A DNA stretch of 64,000 nucleotides, from positions 1-64,000 of the forward strand of contig DVAB01000023.1 of the NCBI GenBank assembly GCA_014189685.1, in the 5' to 3' direction. The stretch comes from Candidatus Naiadarchaeum limnaeum (GTDB taxonomy: Archaea > Undinarchaeota > Undinarchaeia > Undinarchaeales > Naiadarchaeaceae). The notes under the pieces were generated by a model. The model did no database searches, was not told where the DNA came from, and saw only the letters and a list, made by a program, of their open reading frames with translations. A program made the position numbers and the translations under genes. Shown piece by piece: positions 26,190 through 34,266 of the stretch (its first letter is position 1; every line of letters starts with the position of its first letter).

Positions 26190-27037
26190 CTTTTTGCTAC
26201 CCTCAAAACATAATCGATAATTAATTTTGGAAGCTCAGGATTGCTCTTTATAGTATTTCTGAATTCAGGAGTGTGGTTTATTTCATGGACTAAAAATTCC
26301 CCTTCCTTTGCATTTTCCATTAAATCAACAGCTAGAACTCCCCCTCCAACAGCTTCTGAGGCTTTTGCACAAATTTCTTTTAACTCATTAGTTATTGGGC
26401 ATGGCTCTGCTCCCCCTCCTCGAGCTGTATTTGTAATCCAGTGCTTAGAGATTCTGTAAATCGCTGCAACTACTTCATTGTCAATTACAAATGCTCTTAT
26501 ATCGCGGCCCGGTTTTTTTATATACTCCTGTATGTAGAAAACTGAGTGCACAAATTCCCCAAGGCTCTGCTTGTGTTCTAAGAGAGCTTCTGCTGCCTCT
26601 CTATCAGACGCTTTTGCAATCAATCTTCCCCAGCTTCCAGAAACCGGCTTTAGCACAACAGGATATCCAAACTCTTCAATTGCTTTTAGTGCGCTTTCTT
26701 GAGAAAACGCAATCACTGTTTTTGGAGTTGGTACGCCAGCTTTTTTTAAGAGTAAAGAGGTCCATGCTTTATCTCCACATATAGACGAAACTTTAAAGTT
26801 ATTCACAGTTGGAACATTGCACTGCTCATAGCATGCGACTGAATACAATCCGCGAATAAAAGAAATACTTCTGTTTAAAACAACATCAAACTGAATATTG
26901 CAAACTGCAGGATCAATATCGAAAGAACATTCTCTATCGTCCACCATTGTAACTTTTGCATTTCTTTTTGCCAGTTCCTCAAGTAGCATTTTCTCTTCTT
27001 CTCTTATCCTCGAATATAGGAAGCCAACCTTTGTCAT
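26186..27037 (-). CDS. lysX: LysW-aminoadipate ligase (LysX/ArgX family)
   Basis: 283 aa, ATP-grasp RimK-like fold. It attaches alpha-aminoadipate (or glutamate) through its amino group to the C-terminal Glu of LysW. Visible: [29 protein letters not shown], the ATP loop [12 protein letters not shown], and metal ligands in [22 protein letters not shown]. Only one LysX is in the window, so whether the same enzyme also serves arginine cannot be read here. It overlaps its neighbours on both sides. Confidence 0.9.
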   Translation of the reverse strand: MTKVGFLYSRIREEEKMLLEELAKRNAKVTMVDDRECSFDIDPAVCNIQFDVVLNRSISFIRGLYSVACYEQCNVPTVNNFKVSSICGDKAWTSLLLKKAGVPTPKTVIAFSQESALKAIEEFGYPVVLKPVSGSWGRLIAKASDREAAEALLEHKQSLGEFVHSVFYIQEYIKKPGRDIRAFVIDNEVVAAIYRISKHWITNTARGGGAEPCPITNELKEICAKASEAVGGGVLAVDLMENAKEGEFLVHEINHTPEFRNTIKSNPELPKLIIDYVLRVAKR

Positions 27038-27522
27038 AATTTGAATCCTTTGTTTTTCTTTATGTGCGCAATCAAACCGCCATCATTTAGAATTTCAAGC
27101 ATTACAGGCGGAAGTGCAAACGCTTTTAATTTATTTCCTCTTGTTTGATTATTAATTATCCCATTTTCTAAATAAACTTCTAATTCGTCTCCGTCGTTTA
27201 TTTGAGAAGTATCAGCTTCTAAAATTGGCAATCCGATATTTATTGCATTTCTATAGAAAATTCTTGCAAAACTTTGTGCTATCACAGCTTTTACTCCTAA
27301 ATGTTTTAGAACAATTGCAGCATATTCCCTACTAGAGCCTGTTCCAAAACCAATTCCTCCTGCAACGAAATCTCCCTGCTTTACATTTTTTGCAAAATCA
27401 GGATTAACATCGATTAAAGTGTATTTAGCAAGCTCATCCAAATTGTTTCTTAAGTGATAAACTCTGCCAGGGCAGAGCAAATCTGTGCTTATATTATCTC
27501 CAAATTTCCAAACTCTTCCCAT
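27034..27522 (-). CDS. lysU: Homoaconitase small subunit (LeuD family)
   Basis: 162 aa swivelling domain. It begins [19 protein letters not shown] and has the conserved [15 protein letters not shown]. The substrate loop reads [11 protein letters not shown]; the methanogen homoaconitase has YLRT here, with the Arg used for longer substrates, while isopropylmalate isomerases differ. The retained Leu-Arg supports homoaconitase. It lies one base after the large subunit. Confidence 0.83.
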   Translation of the reverse strand: MGRVWKFGDNISTDLLCPGRVYHLRNNLDELAKYTLIDVNPDFAKNVKQGDFVAGGIGFGTGSSREYAAIVLKHLGVKAVIAQSFARIFYRNAINIGLPILEADTSQINDGDELEVYLENGIINNQTRGNKLKAFALPPVMLEILNDGGLIAHIKKNKGFKL

Positions 27523-27523
27523 T

Positions 27524-28780
27524 TTACAAATACTCCCGCGGGTCTGTTATTATTCCCTCAATTATTGTTGCAGCTGCTGTTGCAGGACTGCCAAGATAAA
27601 CTGAAGCATTTGGATTTCCCATTCTTCCCTTATAATTTCTATTCTGCGTTGAAAGACAAACCTCTCCATCCCCTAAAATTCCTGCATGAATTCCAGGGCA
27701 GGCTCCGCATCCTGGCGCTGTAACAACTCCACCTGTTTCCATGAATATATTCACTAAGCCTTCTTTTGCAGCTTGCATGTAAACCTCTGCAGATGCAGGG
27801 CAAACAATAAATCTAGTTCCTTTTGCTCTTTGTTCGCCTTTTAAAATTTTTGCAGCTATTCTTAAATCTTCAATTCTTCCGTTTGTGCAAGTCCCAATAT
27901 AAACTTGATTTACTTTCACTTCTCCAATTTCTGAAATTTTTTTAACATTTGCAACTGAATGCGGAGCCGCAACAACTGGTTCTAACCCACTTGCATTTAT
28001 TTCAATTACTCTTTCATAATTTGCATTTTCATCAGCTCTAATTTCCCTGAACTGATTTTCACGGTCGTGTGCTTTCAAATAAGTTCTTGCAGTTTTATCT
28101 GTTTCAATCAATCCAACTTTTCCTCCTGCCTCAACCGCCATGTTGCTCAGTGTAAATCGAGATTCCATTGAAAGATTTTTAATCGTGCTTCCTCTGTATT
28201 CAAGAGATTTGTAATTCGCTCCATCCTCCCCAAGCATTCCAATCAAAGTTAGTATGATATCTTTTGAGTAAACACCTTTTGATAATTTTCCATCAACTTG
28301 TACTCTAATTGTTTCTGGAACCCTAAGCCAAGTTTTTCCCAAATGCATTGCAACTGCAACATCTGTACTCCCCATTCCTGTTGCAAAGCAAGAAAGTGCT
28401 CCTGCTGTAACTGTGTGTGAATCTCCTCCAATTAAAACAGTTCCAGGCATAGCATAATTCTCAACTAAAACCTGATGGCAAATTCCGCTTCCAGCCTCGT
28501 GGAATTTTGACCCTGTTTTTTCTGTGAATTGTCTTAGAACAACCTGAGCATTTGCCAATTCAGCCCGTGCTGCCGGAGCGCTATGGTCAACAAAGAAAAT
28601 TGTATTTTTCGGGTTTGAGAGATTAAACTGATTGTCCTCTATTCTTTTTATTGCCAAAGGCCCGCTTCCATCATGGGCCATGGTTGTTCTAATTTTAGCT
28701 ATTACTATGTCTCCTGCTCTCGCATTCTTTTTTGTGAGAGAGTTTGCACTGAGTATTTTTTCAGCTAATGTTTGTTCCAT
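27524..28780 (-). CDS. lysT: Homoaconitase large subunit (LeuC family)
   Basis: 418 aa, the length of archaeal LeuC/HacA. Cys ligands of the [4Fe-4S] cluster are in YIGTCTNGRIEDL and APGCGACPG. It isomerises homocitrate to homoisocitrate with the small subunit. The operon with LysW argues for lysine rather than leucine. No homoisocitrate dehydrogenase gene is in the window; it must be elsewhere or shared with a leucine enzyme. Confidence 0.87.
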   Translation of the reverse strand: MEQTLAEKILSANSLTKKNARAGDIVIAKIRTTMAHDGSGPLAIKRIEDNQFNLSNPKNTIFFVDHSAPAARAELANAQVVLRQFTEKTGSKFHEAGSGICHQVLVENYAMPGTVLIGGDSHTVTAGALSCFATGMGSTDVAVAMHLGKTWLRVPETIRVQVDGKLSKGVYSKDIILTLIGMLGEDGANYKSLEYRGSTIKNLSMESRFTLSNMAVEAGGKVGLIETDKTARTYLKAHDRENQFREIRADENANYERVIEINASGLEPVVAAPHSVANVKKISEIGEVKVNQVYIGTCTNGRIEDLRIAAKILKGEQRAKGTRFIVCPASAEVYMQAAKEGLVNIFMETGGVVTAPGCGACPGIHAGILGDGEVCLSTQNRNYKGRMGNPNASVYLGSPATAAATIIEGIITDPREYL

Positions 28781-28795
28781 AATCTATAATGAAAA

Positions 28796-28960
28796 TTATT
28801 CTCCCCAATCTTCTCCAGCAACTTCTGCAACTCTTAATTCTCCTGATTGCGGATTCACAACTTCAAGCTCCACCCCACATTCTGGGCAATCAATTATTTC
28901 ACCCTTCATTGCTCCGTTTGGAATATTTATTTGAGCTCCGCATTCAATGCATTCTGTCAA
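28796..28960 (-). CDS. lysW: LysW amino-group carrier protein
   Basis: 54 aa, beginning with a TTG start. Two zinc knuckles are present (CIEC at Cys4/Cys7 and CPEC at Cys25/Cys28), followed by an acidic tail ending EDWGE, the LysW signature. The terminal Glu54 is the attachment site for aminoadipate or glutamate. GAGGTGAT lies just upstream, inside the end of the homocitrate synthase gene, whose stop is one base before the TTG. No in-frame ATG or GTG exists before an upstream stop, so TTG is well supported. Confidence 0.93.
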   Translation of the reverse strand: MTECIECGAQINIPNGAMKGEIIDCPECGVELEVVNPQSGELRVAEVAGEDWGE

Positions 28961-28961
28961 C

Positions 28962-30083
28962 TCAAATCACCTCATCCTTTCTTATTTTTTCAACTAACAA
29001 AACTAGTTCTGAATCTCCAATCTCCCCGCTTGTTTCTGCAGCCTCTCTAACACTTTCCGCAAGCATAGATATTTGCTCTTCCTGCAATTTTATCCCTAAT
29101 TCGTTAAGCTTATGCCTTATTAAGTTTTTGCCACTAAATTTTCCCAATACCAATCTCCTCTTATTTCCAACAGATTCTGGGGGAACTGGCTCATAAGCGT
29201 GCGGATTTTTTAGAACAGCTGCTGTGTGAATTCCTGCTGTATGAGTAAAAGCATGTCTTCCAACTATTGGAGATCGGTTGCTTAAAGGAATTCCACTTGC
29301 TTCTGCAACATATTCTGAAATTTCCTTTAGCATTTCTGTTTTCACATCTAATTGAACATTGTAAGCATATTTCAAAGCCATCACAGTCTCTGCTAACGGG
29401 CATATTCCAACTCTCTCCCCAAGCCCGTTAACTGTACACTGAATCTGGTCAGCGCCTGCCTGCACTCCTGCAATTGCATTTGCAATCGCTAATCCAAAAT
29501 CATTGTGGCAGTGCAAGTCTATTCCAACTTTTAAGTATTGCAGACTTTCAACCAGTTGTACTATTTTTTGCGGAGTTGCAATTCCAACAGTATCTGTAAT
29601 GCTTATTCTGTCGGCCCCGGCGTTTACAGCTTTTTCAATTATTCTTCTCCAGACATCGTTTGGTGTTCTTGAAGAATCCTCTGGGGTAAATCTAACTTTC
29701 AGGCCCCTGTTTAGTGCATAAGATATTGAGTTAACTAAAATTTCCTCTAGATATTCTCTAGTTACGTTTAATTTGCTCTCAATCTGGATATCGGATGTTG
29801 GCATGTTAATTACAACGCGATCGCAGCCAGCTTCTGCAACAGCATCTATATCCTCAGTCTTTGCTCTTGCATATCCAAGTGTCTCAAAATCATATCCCAA
29901 TTCGCAAATGGCTTTTGAGGCTTCCATAGCACCCTTAGAACTTGATGGAAATCCAACTTCTATTGAATTAACTCCAAACCCTCCAAGCAAGCTTGCAATT
30001 TTTATTTTCTGCTCTATGCTGAAAGCTACCCCGGGTGTTTGCTCTCCCTCGCGCAGTGTAGTATCCAATATCATAACCTTCAT
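28962..30083 (-). CDS. Homocitrate synthase (LeuA-like family)
   Basis: 373 aa. TIM-barrel synthase with DTTLREGEQTPGVAF at the N-terminus, metal ligands in LHCHNDFG, and GLGERVGICPL. It lacks the C-terminal LeuA dimer domain of feedback-regulated isopropylmalate synthases and matches the length of Thermus homocitrate synthase. It condenses 2-oxoglutarate and acetyl-CoA, the first step of the aminoadipate pathway. First gene of the operon, with a very short leader. Isopropylmalate or citramalate synthase activity cannot be excluded from sequence alone. Confidence 0.85.
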   Translation of the reverse strand: MKVMILDTTLREGEQTPGVAFSIEQKIKIASLLGGFGVNSIEVGFPSSSKGAMEASKAICELGYDFETLGYARAKTEDIDAVAEAGCDRVVINMPTSDIQIESKLNVTREYLEEILVNSISYALNRGLKVRFTPEDSSRTPNDVWRRIIEKAVNAGADRISITDTVGIATPQKIVQLVESLQYLKVGIDLHCHNDFGLAIANAIAGVQAGADQIQCTVNGLGERVGICPLAETVMALKYAYNVQLDVKTEMLKEISEYVAEASGIPLSNRSPIVGRHAFTHTAGIHTAAVLKNPHAYEPVPPESVGNKRRLVLGKFSGKNLIRHKLNELGIKLQEEQISMLAESVREAAETSGEIGDSELVLLVEKIRKDEVI

Positions 30084-30107
30084 AGAACTCTAAAATGTGG
30101 GCAAAAA

Positions 30108-30160
30108 GCTATATATAAGTATTGTACAAAATCTATATAAATAAGACAATATTGTTAAAA
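30108..30160. promoter_or_regulatory. Divergent promoter with two palindromic operator candidates
   Basis: The 96-base gap holds a leftward TATA box (ACTTATATATAG, 30109-30120) for the lysine operon and a rightward one (CTATATAA, 30133-30140) for the HTH-ACT gene. Two palindromes, TTGTACAA (30122-30129) and ACAATATTGT (30146-30155), flank the rightward TATA box. The first also abuts the leftward one. A protein bound there could control both directions. Confidence 0.5.
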
Positions 30161-30179
30161 ATTAATATATTTTGTTAAA

Positions 30180-30857
30180 ATGACTGAAAAAAAAAGCATT
30201 TCGCGCGCAGTGGAGAAATTTATTCTAGACGAACCACTGCTGGAGGATTTTCTTGCACGTAATTTAATTAACCAGAGTGCTCTTGCTCGAACTTTAATCC
30301 CTCGCGTAGAGAAAGAAATTGGGCAGAAAGTAAAGCCACAAGCTGTTATAATGGCAGTCAAAAGATTTGCAGCAGACTCGAAGGAACATATTCAAACTAA
30401 AAAAATGCGCGAAGTTCTTGGAAAAAGCACGATTAATTTGAAGAGTGGAATAGCAGATATCGCAGTTGAGAAAACAGATGGGCTTTTTAGTTTGCTTGAG
30501 GACTTAACAAGGAAAGTAAAAACACACCGAGGCGAAGTTTTGAGTGTTGTTGAAGGCCAAACAGAAGCAGCAATTATAACTGAAGAAAAATATGTTGACG
30601 ATATAATCAAAAAATTGCCGAAAAAGTCTGTTCTAAAAGTCGAGCGAAACATTGTGGATTTGCATCTCCTTTGCCCCCCGGACTTTTGGAACGCTCCTGG
30701 AATAATTTATTTTGTCACAAAAAGACTTGCGCTTTCAAATATAAACATAATTGATCTGCTCACAACTCCAACTGAATTTTCAATTTTAGTTAGAAAGGAA
30801 GATGCTTCAAGAGCATTTGAATCAATTAGTAATTTGATTGAGGAGTGCAAAGCATGA
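30180..30857 (+). CDS. HTH-ACT domain protein, candidate lysine regulator
   Basis: 225 aa. The N-terminal half reads like a winged helix (SALARTLIPRVEKEIGQKV, then PQAVIMAVKRFAAD). The C-terminal part contains two ACT-like repeats (LLEDLTRKVKTHRGEVLSVV and YFVTKRLALSNINIIDLLTT). ACT domains usually bind amino acids. It lies divergent from the lysine operon with palindromes in between, so an amino-acid-responsive regulator of that operon is plausible. It differs from the Lrp-type LysM regulator of Sulfolobus. Function is inferred. Confidence 0.75.
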   Translation: MTEKKSISRAVEKFILDEPLLEDFLARNLINQSALARTLIPRVEKEIGQKVKPQAVIMAVKRFAADSKEHIQTKKMREVLGKSTINLKSGIADIAVEKTDGLFSLLEDLTRKVKTHRGEVLSVVEGQTEAAIITEEKYVDDIIKKLPKKSVLKVERNIVDLHLLCPPDFWNAPGIIYFVTKRLALSNINIIDLLTTPTEFSILVRKEDASRAFESISNLIEECKA

Positions 30858-31522
30858 AAATATTGGGTATAGATGAAGCCGGCCGCGGAGCAGTAATTGG
30901 ACCGCTTGTGATTTGCGGCGCTTTAATTGATGAAAATAAGTTGAGCGAATTAGTTAAGCTCAAAGTCAAGGATTCTAAACTGCTCACAGAAAACCAGCGT
31001 GATATATTAGCTCCTCAAATCCGTATAGTTTTGCATGCCTATGAGATAGTTAAGATAAGTCCAAAAGAAATCGATTCGCAAAGAAATAGTGGAATTTCTC
31101 TAAACGATATTGAAGCTGAAAAAATGGCGCATCTGATAAATGAGTACAAGCCAGACATTGTTTATGTCGATGCAATAGATTCTGACTTGAAAACTTTTCG
31201 CGCGCGCATGAACAAATTTTTGCGTTTCACTCCAAAAAAATCTATTTTTGAGCACAAAGCAGATGTAAAATACCCAATAGTTTCTGCTGCAAGCATTTTA
31301 GCGAAAGTTGAAAGAGACGAAGATGTAAAAGCTCTCGAGTTGAATTACGGAACAATTGGCTCAGGGTATCCTTCTGATCCGATCACAGTAAGCTTTTTAA
31401 AGGACTGGCTAGAAGAACATGGAAAGCTTCCTGTTGAAATTATAAGAGAAACTTGGAGCACAGCCGAAGCATTTAAAACAAAGGGAAAACAAAAAAGCCT
31501 GCAAGATTGGCTTTCAAAATAA
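30854..31522 (+). CDS. rnhB: Ribonuclease HII
   Basis: 222 aa. It begins MKILGIDEAGRGAVIGPLVIC, with the first catalytic Asp-Glu, and has further acidic residues in KVKDSKLL and VYVDAIDSD. It removes RNA primers and single ribonucleotides from DNA. The ATG at 30854 overlaps the upstream TGA, and the stop overlaps the next ATG (TAATG), so three genes are coupled. Confidence 0.93.
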   Translation: MKILGIDEAGRGAVIGPLVICGALIDENKLSELVKLKVKDSKLLTENQRDILAPQIRIVLHAYEIVKISPKEIDSQRNSGISLNDIEAEKMAHLINEYKPDIVYVDAIDSDLKTFRARMNKFLRFTPKKSIFEHKADVKYPIVSAASILAKVERDEDVKALELNYGTIGSGYPSDPITVSFLKDWLEEHGKLPVEIIRETWSTAEAFKTKGKQKSLQDWLSK

Positions 31523-31815
31523 TGGATATCACACTTGAGCAAAAATCAACCGCAGTTCATGTTGTAATTGGAATTGTAATTGGCTTAGTCTCAGGATTTA
31601 TGACAAAGGATCCCTATCAAATTGGGAACGGAGGAATTTTGTTGTTTATGCTAGGAATTTTAGCACTTGTTTATTTTGTTTCGCAAAGAATTTTCAACCT
31701 GCGCGGCCAGGAAACCACAGATAAAAAATACGGCGCAAAGTGGTATTTATCAAACGGAGTTTATCCATATGCAATTTTTTGGCTGCTCGCGTGGTTAATA
31801 ATTTATAATATTTGA
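31522..31815 (+). CDS. Small membrane protein with three helices
   Basis: 97 aa from MDITLEQKS. Three membrane segments near residues 12-32, 38-55 and 78-96 are separated by a polar loop (NLRGQETTDKKYGAKWYLSNG). Resembles small EMC6-like archaeal membrane proteins in size and topology only. Coupled to rnhB. Confidence 0.7.
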   Translation: MDITLEQKSTAVHVVIGIVIGLVSGFMTKDPYQIGNGGILLFMLGILALVYFVSQRIFNLRGQETTDKKYGAKWYLSNGVYPYAIFWLLAWLIIYNI

Positions 31816-31818
31816 GAA

Positions 31819-32271
31819 TTATTTCTTTTCTTCATCCTGAGTTCTAATATTTATCAATCCCTCTGGCGGCTTGCTCTCATCAACCGTTTCAACTTTTTTC
31901 ACAATTGTTGCCGCGGCCAATTTTGGCGGCGGGAAATATTTTTCAACAGCCTCGTTCCTTTCGCCCCACGGATCAAGAATAAAAAATTCAGTTCCAGGTG
32001 TTTCGACTTGCAATTTTGCCTTTTGAATTTTTTCCAAATCTTTTCCTGTTATTCCAACTACGCGTGCCTTAAATTTTTCAAAAAGTTTCCTAACATCGTG
32101 CTCAAACTTTTCTCCGTACTTCCAGCTGCGTTTTGCGAGAAAACCTTTTTGAGCCTCTTTCTGATATTGCAAAACCTCAGTAAGGCTCATTAACTGCAAT
32201 CTTATGCCTAATTTTTTTACCTCTCCTGTGAAAGTGTAGCCTGCGTTGAAGATTAAGAGATATTTTTCCAT
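31819..32271 (-). CDS. Unrecognised cytoplasmic protein
   Basis: 150 aa from MEKYLLIFNAGYTFTGEV. A longer frame runs 60 codons upstream, but that part covers the opposite gene's promoter and looks noncoding. The middle is helical and charged (SWKYGEKFEHDVRKLFEKFKARVVGI). The C-terminus is proline- and acid-rich. No motif recognised. Confidence 0.65.
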   Translation of the reverse strand: MEKYLLIFNAGYTFTGEVKKLGIRLQLMSLTEVLQYQKEAQKGFLAKRSWKYGEKFEHDVRKLFEKFKARVVGITGKDLEKIQKAKLQVETPGTEFFILDPWGERNEAVEKYFPPPKLAAATIVKKVETVDESKPPEGLINIRTQDEEKK

Positions 32272-32436
32272 ATTGAGCGGCATATAATAAATTGCGGGGT
32301 ATATTAAGGTTTTGAAAAAGAATTTATATTTATGAATAGTAATATGGTTATTATGAACAAGAGGGCAGAGGGAAAGTTCAATAATTTGTTTGTTTTTTTT
32401 CAGCGCGTTTGCTACTTCTGGACTCGCGAATTCGAA

Positions 32437-32904
32437 ATGACACCGGCACATTTAGTGACTGCTGCGGAAAAGGCATTCAGCAAATCTGGAAAAATAAAAG
32501 AAGCTTCCGTTCGAATATCAGAATTAGATAGAGCAGTTGGTTTCTACTTACTTGCATCTTTTAAGATAGCTTTCGAGGAAAAGCTAGATATAAAAAAGCT
32601 CAAAGAAATTCTTTTGGCCACATTTACAATTGTTAATAATGAGTCAATTCCAACTATTGAAGTTGTGATAAATCAAGTAGCTGGAATAGATATACGCCGC
32701 TATACTCCAAAAACCGACGAAGAATTGTTACTTGAGGAGTTAAGAAAAGAAGATGACAAAAAAAGAAATGCAAAAGAACTGCGCGAAGAACTTATTCAAT
32801 TAGACAACCTAAAAATTGCTCTGAAATTCTTTTTGCGCAATCTGTCTCAATTTGTTGCTCTTGCTAAACAGCGCAGAATAAAAATTCTCCAATCTGGTTA
32901 TTAG
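32437..32904 (+). CDS. Unrecognised helical protein
   Basis: 155 aa from MTPAHLVTAAEKAF. Largely helical, with an acidic-basic segment (EELRKEDDKKRNAKELREEL) that could be coiled coil, ending in a basic patch (AKQRRIKILQ). A TATA-like TTTATATTT at 32324-32332 suggests transcription starts near 32350, so an ATG at 32353 adding 28 residues is an alternative start. No family recognised. Confidence 0.65.
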   Translation: MTPAHLVTAAEKAFSKSGKIKEASVRISELDRAVGFYLLASFKIAFEEKLDIKKLKEILLATFTIVNNESIPTIEVVINQVAGIDIRRYTPKTDEELLLEELRKEDDKKRNAKELREELIQLDNLKIALKFFLRNLSQFVALAKQRRIKILQSGY

Positions 32905-32949
32905 CTAACGAAGTAATTAATAAATACCTTAACTTGTTACTATCCTTCT

Positions 32950-34266
32950 ATGGAACTCGACAATCTAGAGAACTGGCGCAAATCCCACTATGCTAATGAA
33001 ATTACCCCAAAATCAGACGGAAAAAAAGTTGTTCTAATGGGTTGGATGCGCGAAATTCGTTTGCACGGGAAGCTTGCTTTTATAGTTTTAGCAGACCGAA
33101 GCGGAGATTGCCAAATAACTATAAAAGAGGAAGAAAATTCAAAATTTTTTGAAAAAATCCGCTCCCTAAATAGAGAAGATGTTATCGCAGTAAAAGGAAC
33201 TGTTAAAAAAACAAAGCAAACTGTCCGCGGAGTTGAAGTTTTGCTTTCTGATTTTAAGCTTTTAAACCGTGCGCAAACACCTCTGCCCTTGGATGTTGCT
33301 GAAAAAACCCCAGCGCTTTTTGATACTCGTTTAGATAATCGTGTCTTGGATTTAAGAAAGCCAAAAGTTCTTGTGATTTTTAAAATTCGCGGCGAGATTT
33401 TGCGCGCAGCACGCGAATATTTTGCAAAAAACAATTTTATGGAAATCGAAACCCCAAAAATTATTGCAACTGCAACCGAGGGAGGCGCAGAACTATTTCC
33501 AGTTTCATATTTTGACAAAGCCGCGTTTTTGAGACAAAGCCCGCAATTATACAAAGAATTGATGACAGCCTGTTTTGAAAAAGTTTTTGAAATCGGGCCG
33601 ATTTTTAGAGCAGAGCCTTCTGAAACCACGCGCCATATAGCAGAAGTAACCCAAATGGATATTGAAATAGGCTTTGCAACAGAAGAAGATACTTGGGAAG
33701 TTTTTGATGATTTAATTCCTTATATTTACAGCAGTGTGAAAAAAAATTGCGCAGACGAACTAAAAATTTTGAGCGCTGATTTAAAAGTTCCAAAAGCTCC
33801 TTTCAAGCGGGTTTCATATACAGAAGTTTTAGAAGCACTTTCTAAAAAAGGCTTAAAATTAAAATGGGGTGAGGATACTCCACCGCATGGAGAAAAACTA
33901 ATCACAGAAATTTACAAAGGACCAGTAATTGTTTATGGCTACCCATCCGAGCTTAAGCCGTTTTATATTGCTATCCATGAAAAAGACTCAAAAATCTCGC
34001 ATGGTTTTGATTTAATTATGGAAGGGCTCGAGATTGCTTCAGGCGGCCGCAGAATTCACGATCCAAAAATTTATGAGTCTCGATTAAAAGCAAAAGGTTT
34101 GAATCCAGATAATTTTAAAGAGATCACAAAATTCTATCATTTGGGGATGCCACCGCACTCTGGATGGGCTATTGGGGTTGATAGATTAGTTCAAGTTATT
34201 TGCGGATTGCAAAATGTGCGCGAGGCTGTTCTATTTCCAAGGGATGTGAAAAGGTTGACGCCTTAA
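32950..34266 (+). CDS. aspS: Aspartyl-tRNA synthetase, archaeal type
   Basis: 438 aa. The N-terminal OB anticodon-binding domain (GWMREIRLHGKLAFIVLADRSG) is followed by a class II core with motif 2 FEIGPIFRAEPSETTRH and motif 3 GWAIGVDRLVQVICG. Length and lack of the bacterial insertion show the archaeal/eukaryotic form. Whether it is discriminating or also charges tRNA-Asn cannot be decided by eye. The stop overlaps the convergent gene by 4 bases. Confidence 0.94.
   Translation: MELDNLENWRKSHYANEITPKSDGKKVVLMGWMREIRLHGKLAFIVLADRSGDCQITIKEEENSKFFEKIRSLNREDVIAVKGTVKKTKQTVRGVEVLLSDFKLLNRAQTPLPLDVAEKTPALFDTRLDNRVLDLRKPKVLVIFKIRGEILRAAREYFAKNNFMEIETPKIIATATEGGAELFPVSYFDKAAFLRQSPQLYKELMTACFEKVFEIGPIFRAEPSETTRHIAEVTQMDIEIGFATEEDTWEVFDDLIPYIYSSVKKNCADELKILSADLKVPKAPFKRVSYTEVLEALSKKGLKLKWGEDTPPHGEKLITEIYKGPVIVYGYPSELKPFYIAIHEKDSKISHGFDLIMEGLEIASGGRRIHDPKIYESRLKAKGLNPDNFKEITKFYHLGMPPHSGWAIGVDRLVQVICGLQNVREAVLFPRDVKRLTP

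Noticed and set aside
28789-29196. 135-codon plus-strand frame crossing the lysW region
   Set aside because: Minus-strand LysW with zinc Cys and EDWGE end explains this sequence; the plus frame is Leu/Ser-rich and has no ribosome site.
32988-33629. 213-codon minus-strand frame inside aspS
   Set aside because: Antisense shadow of a conserved synthetase; composition biased to Ser, Phe and Lys, and no start signals.
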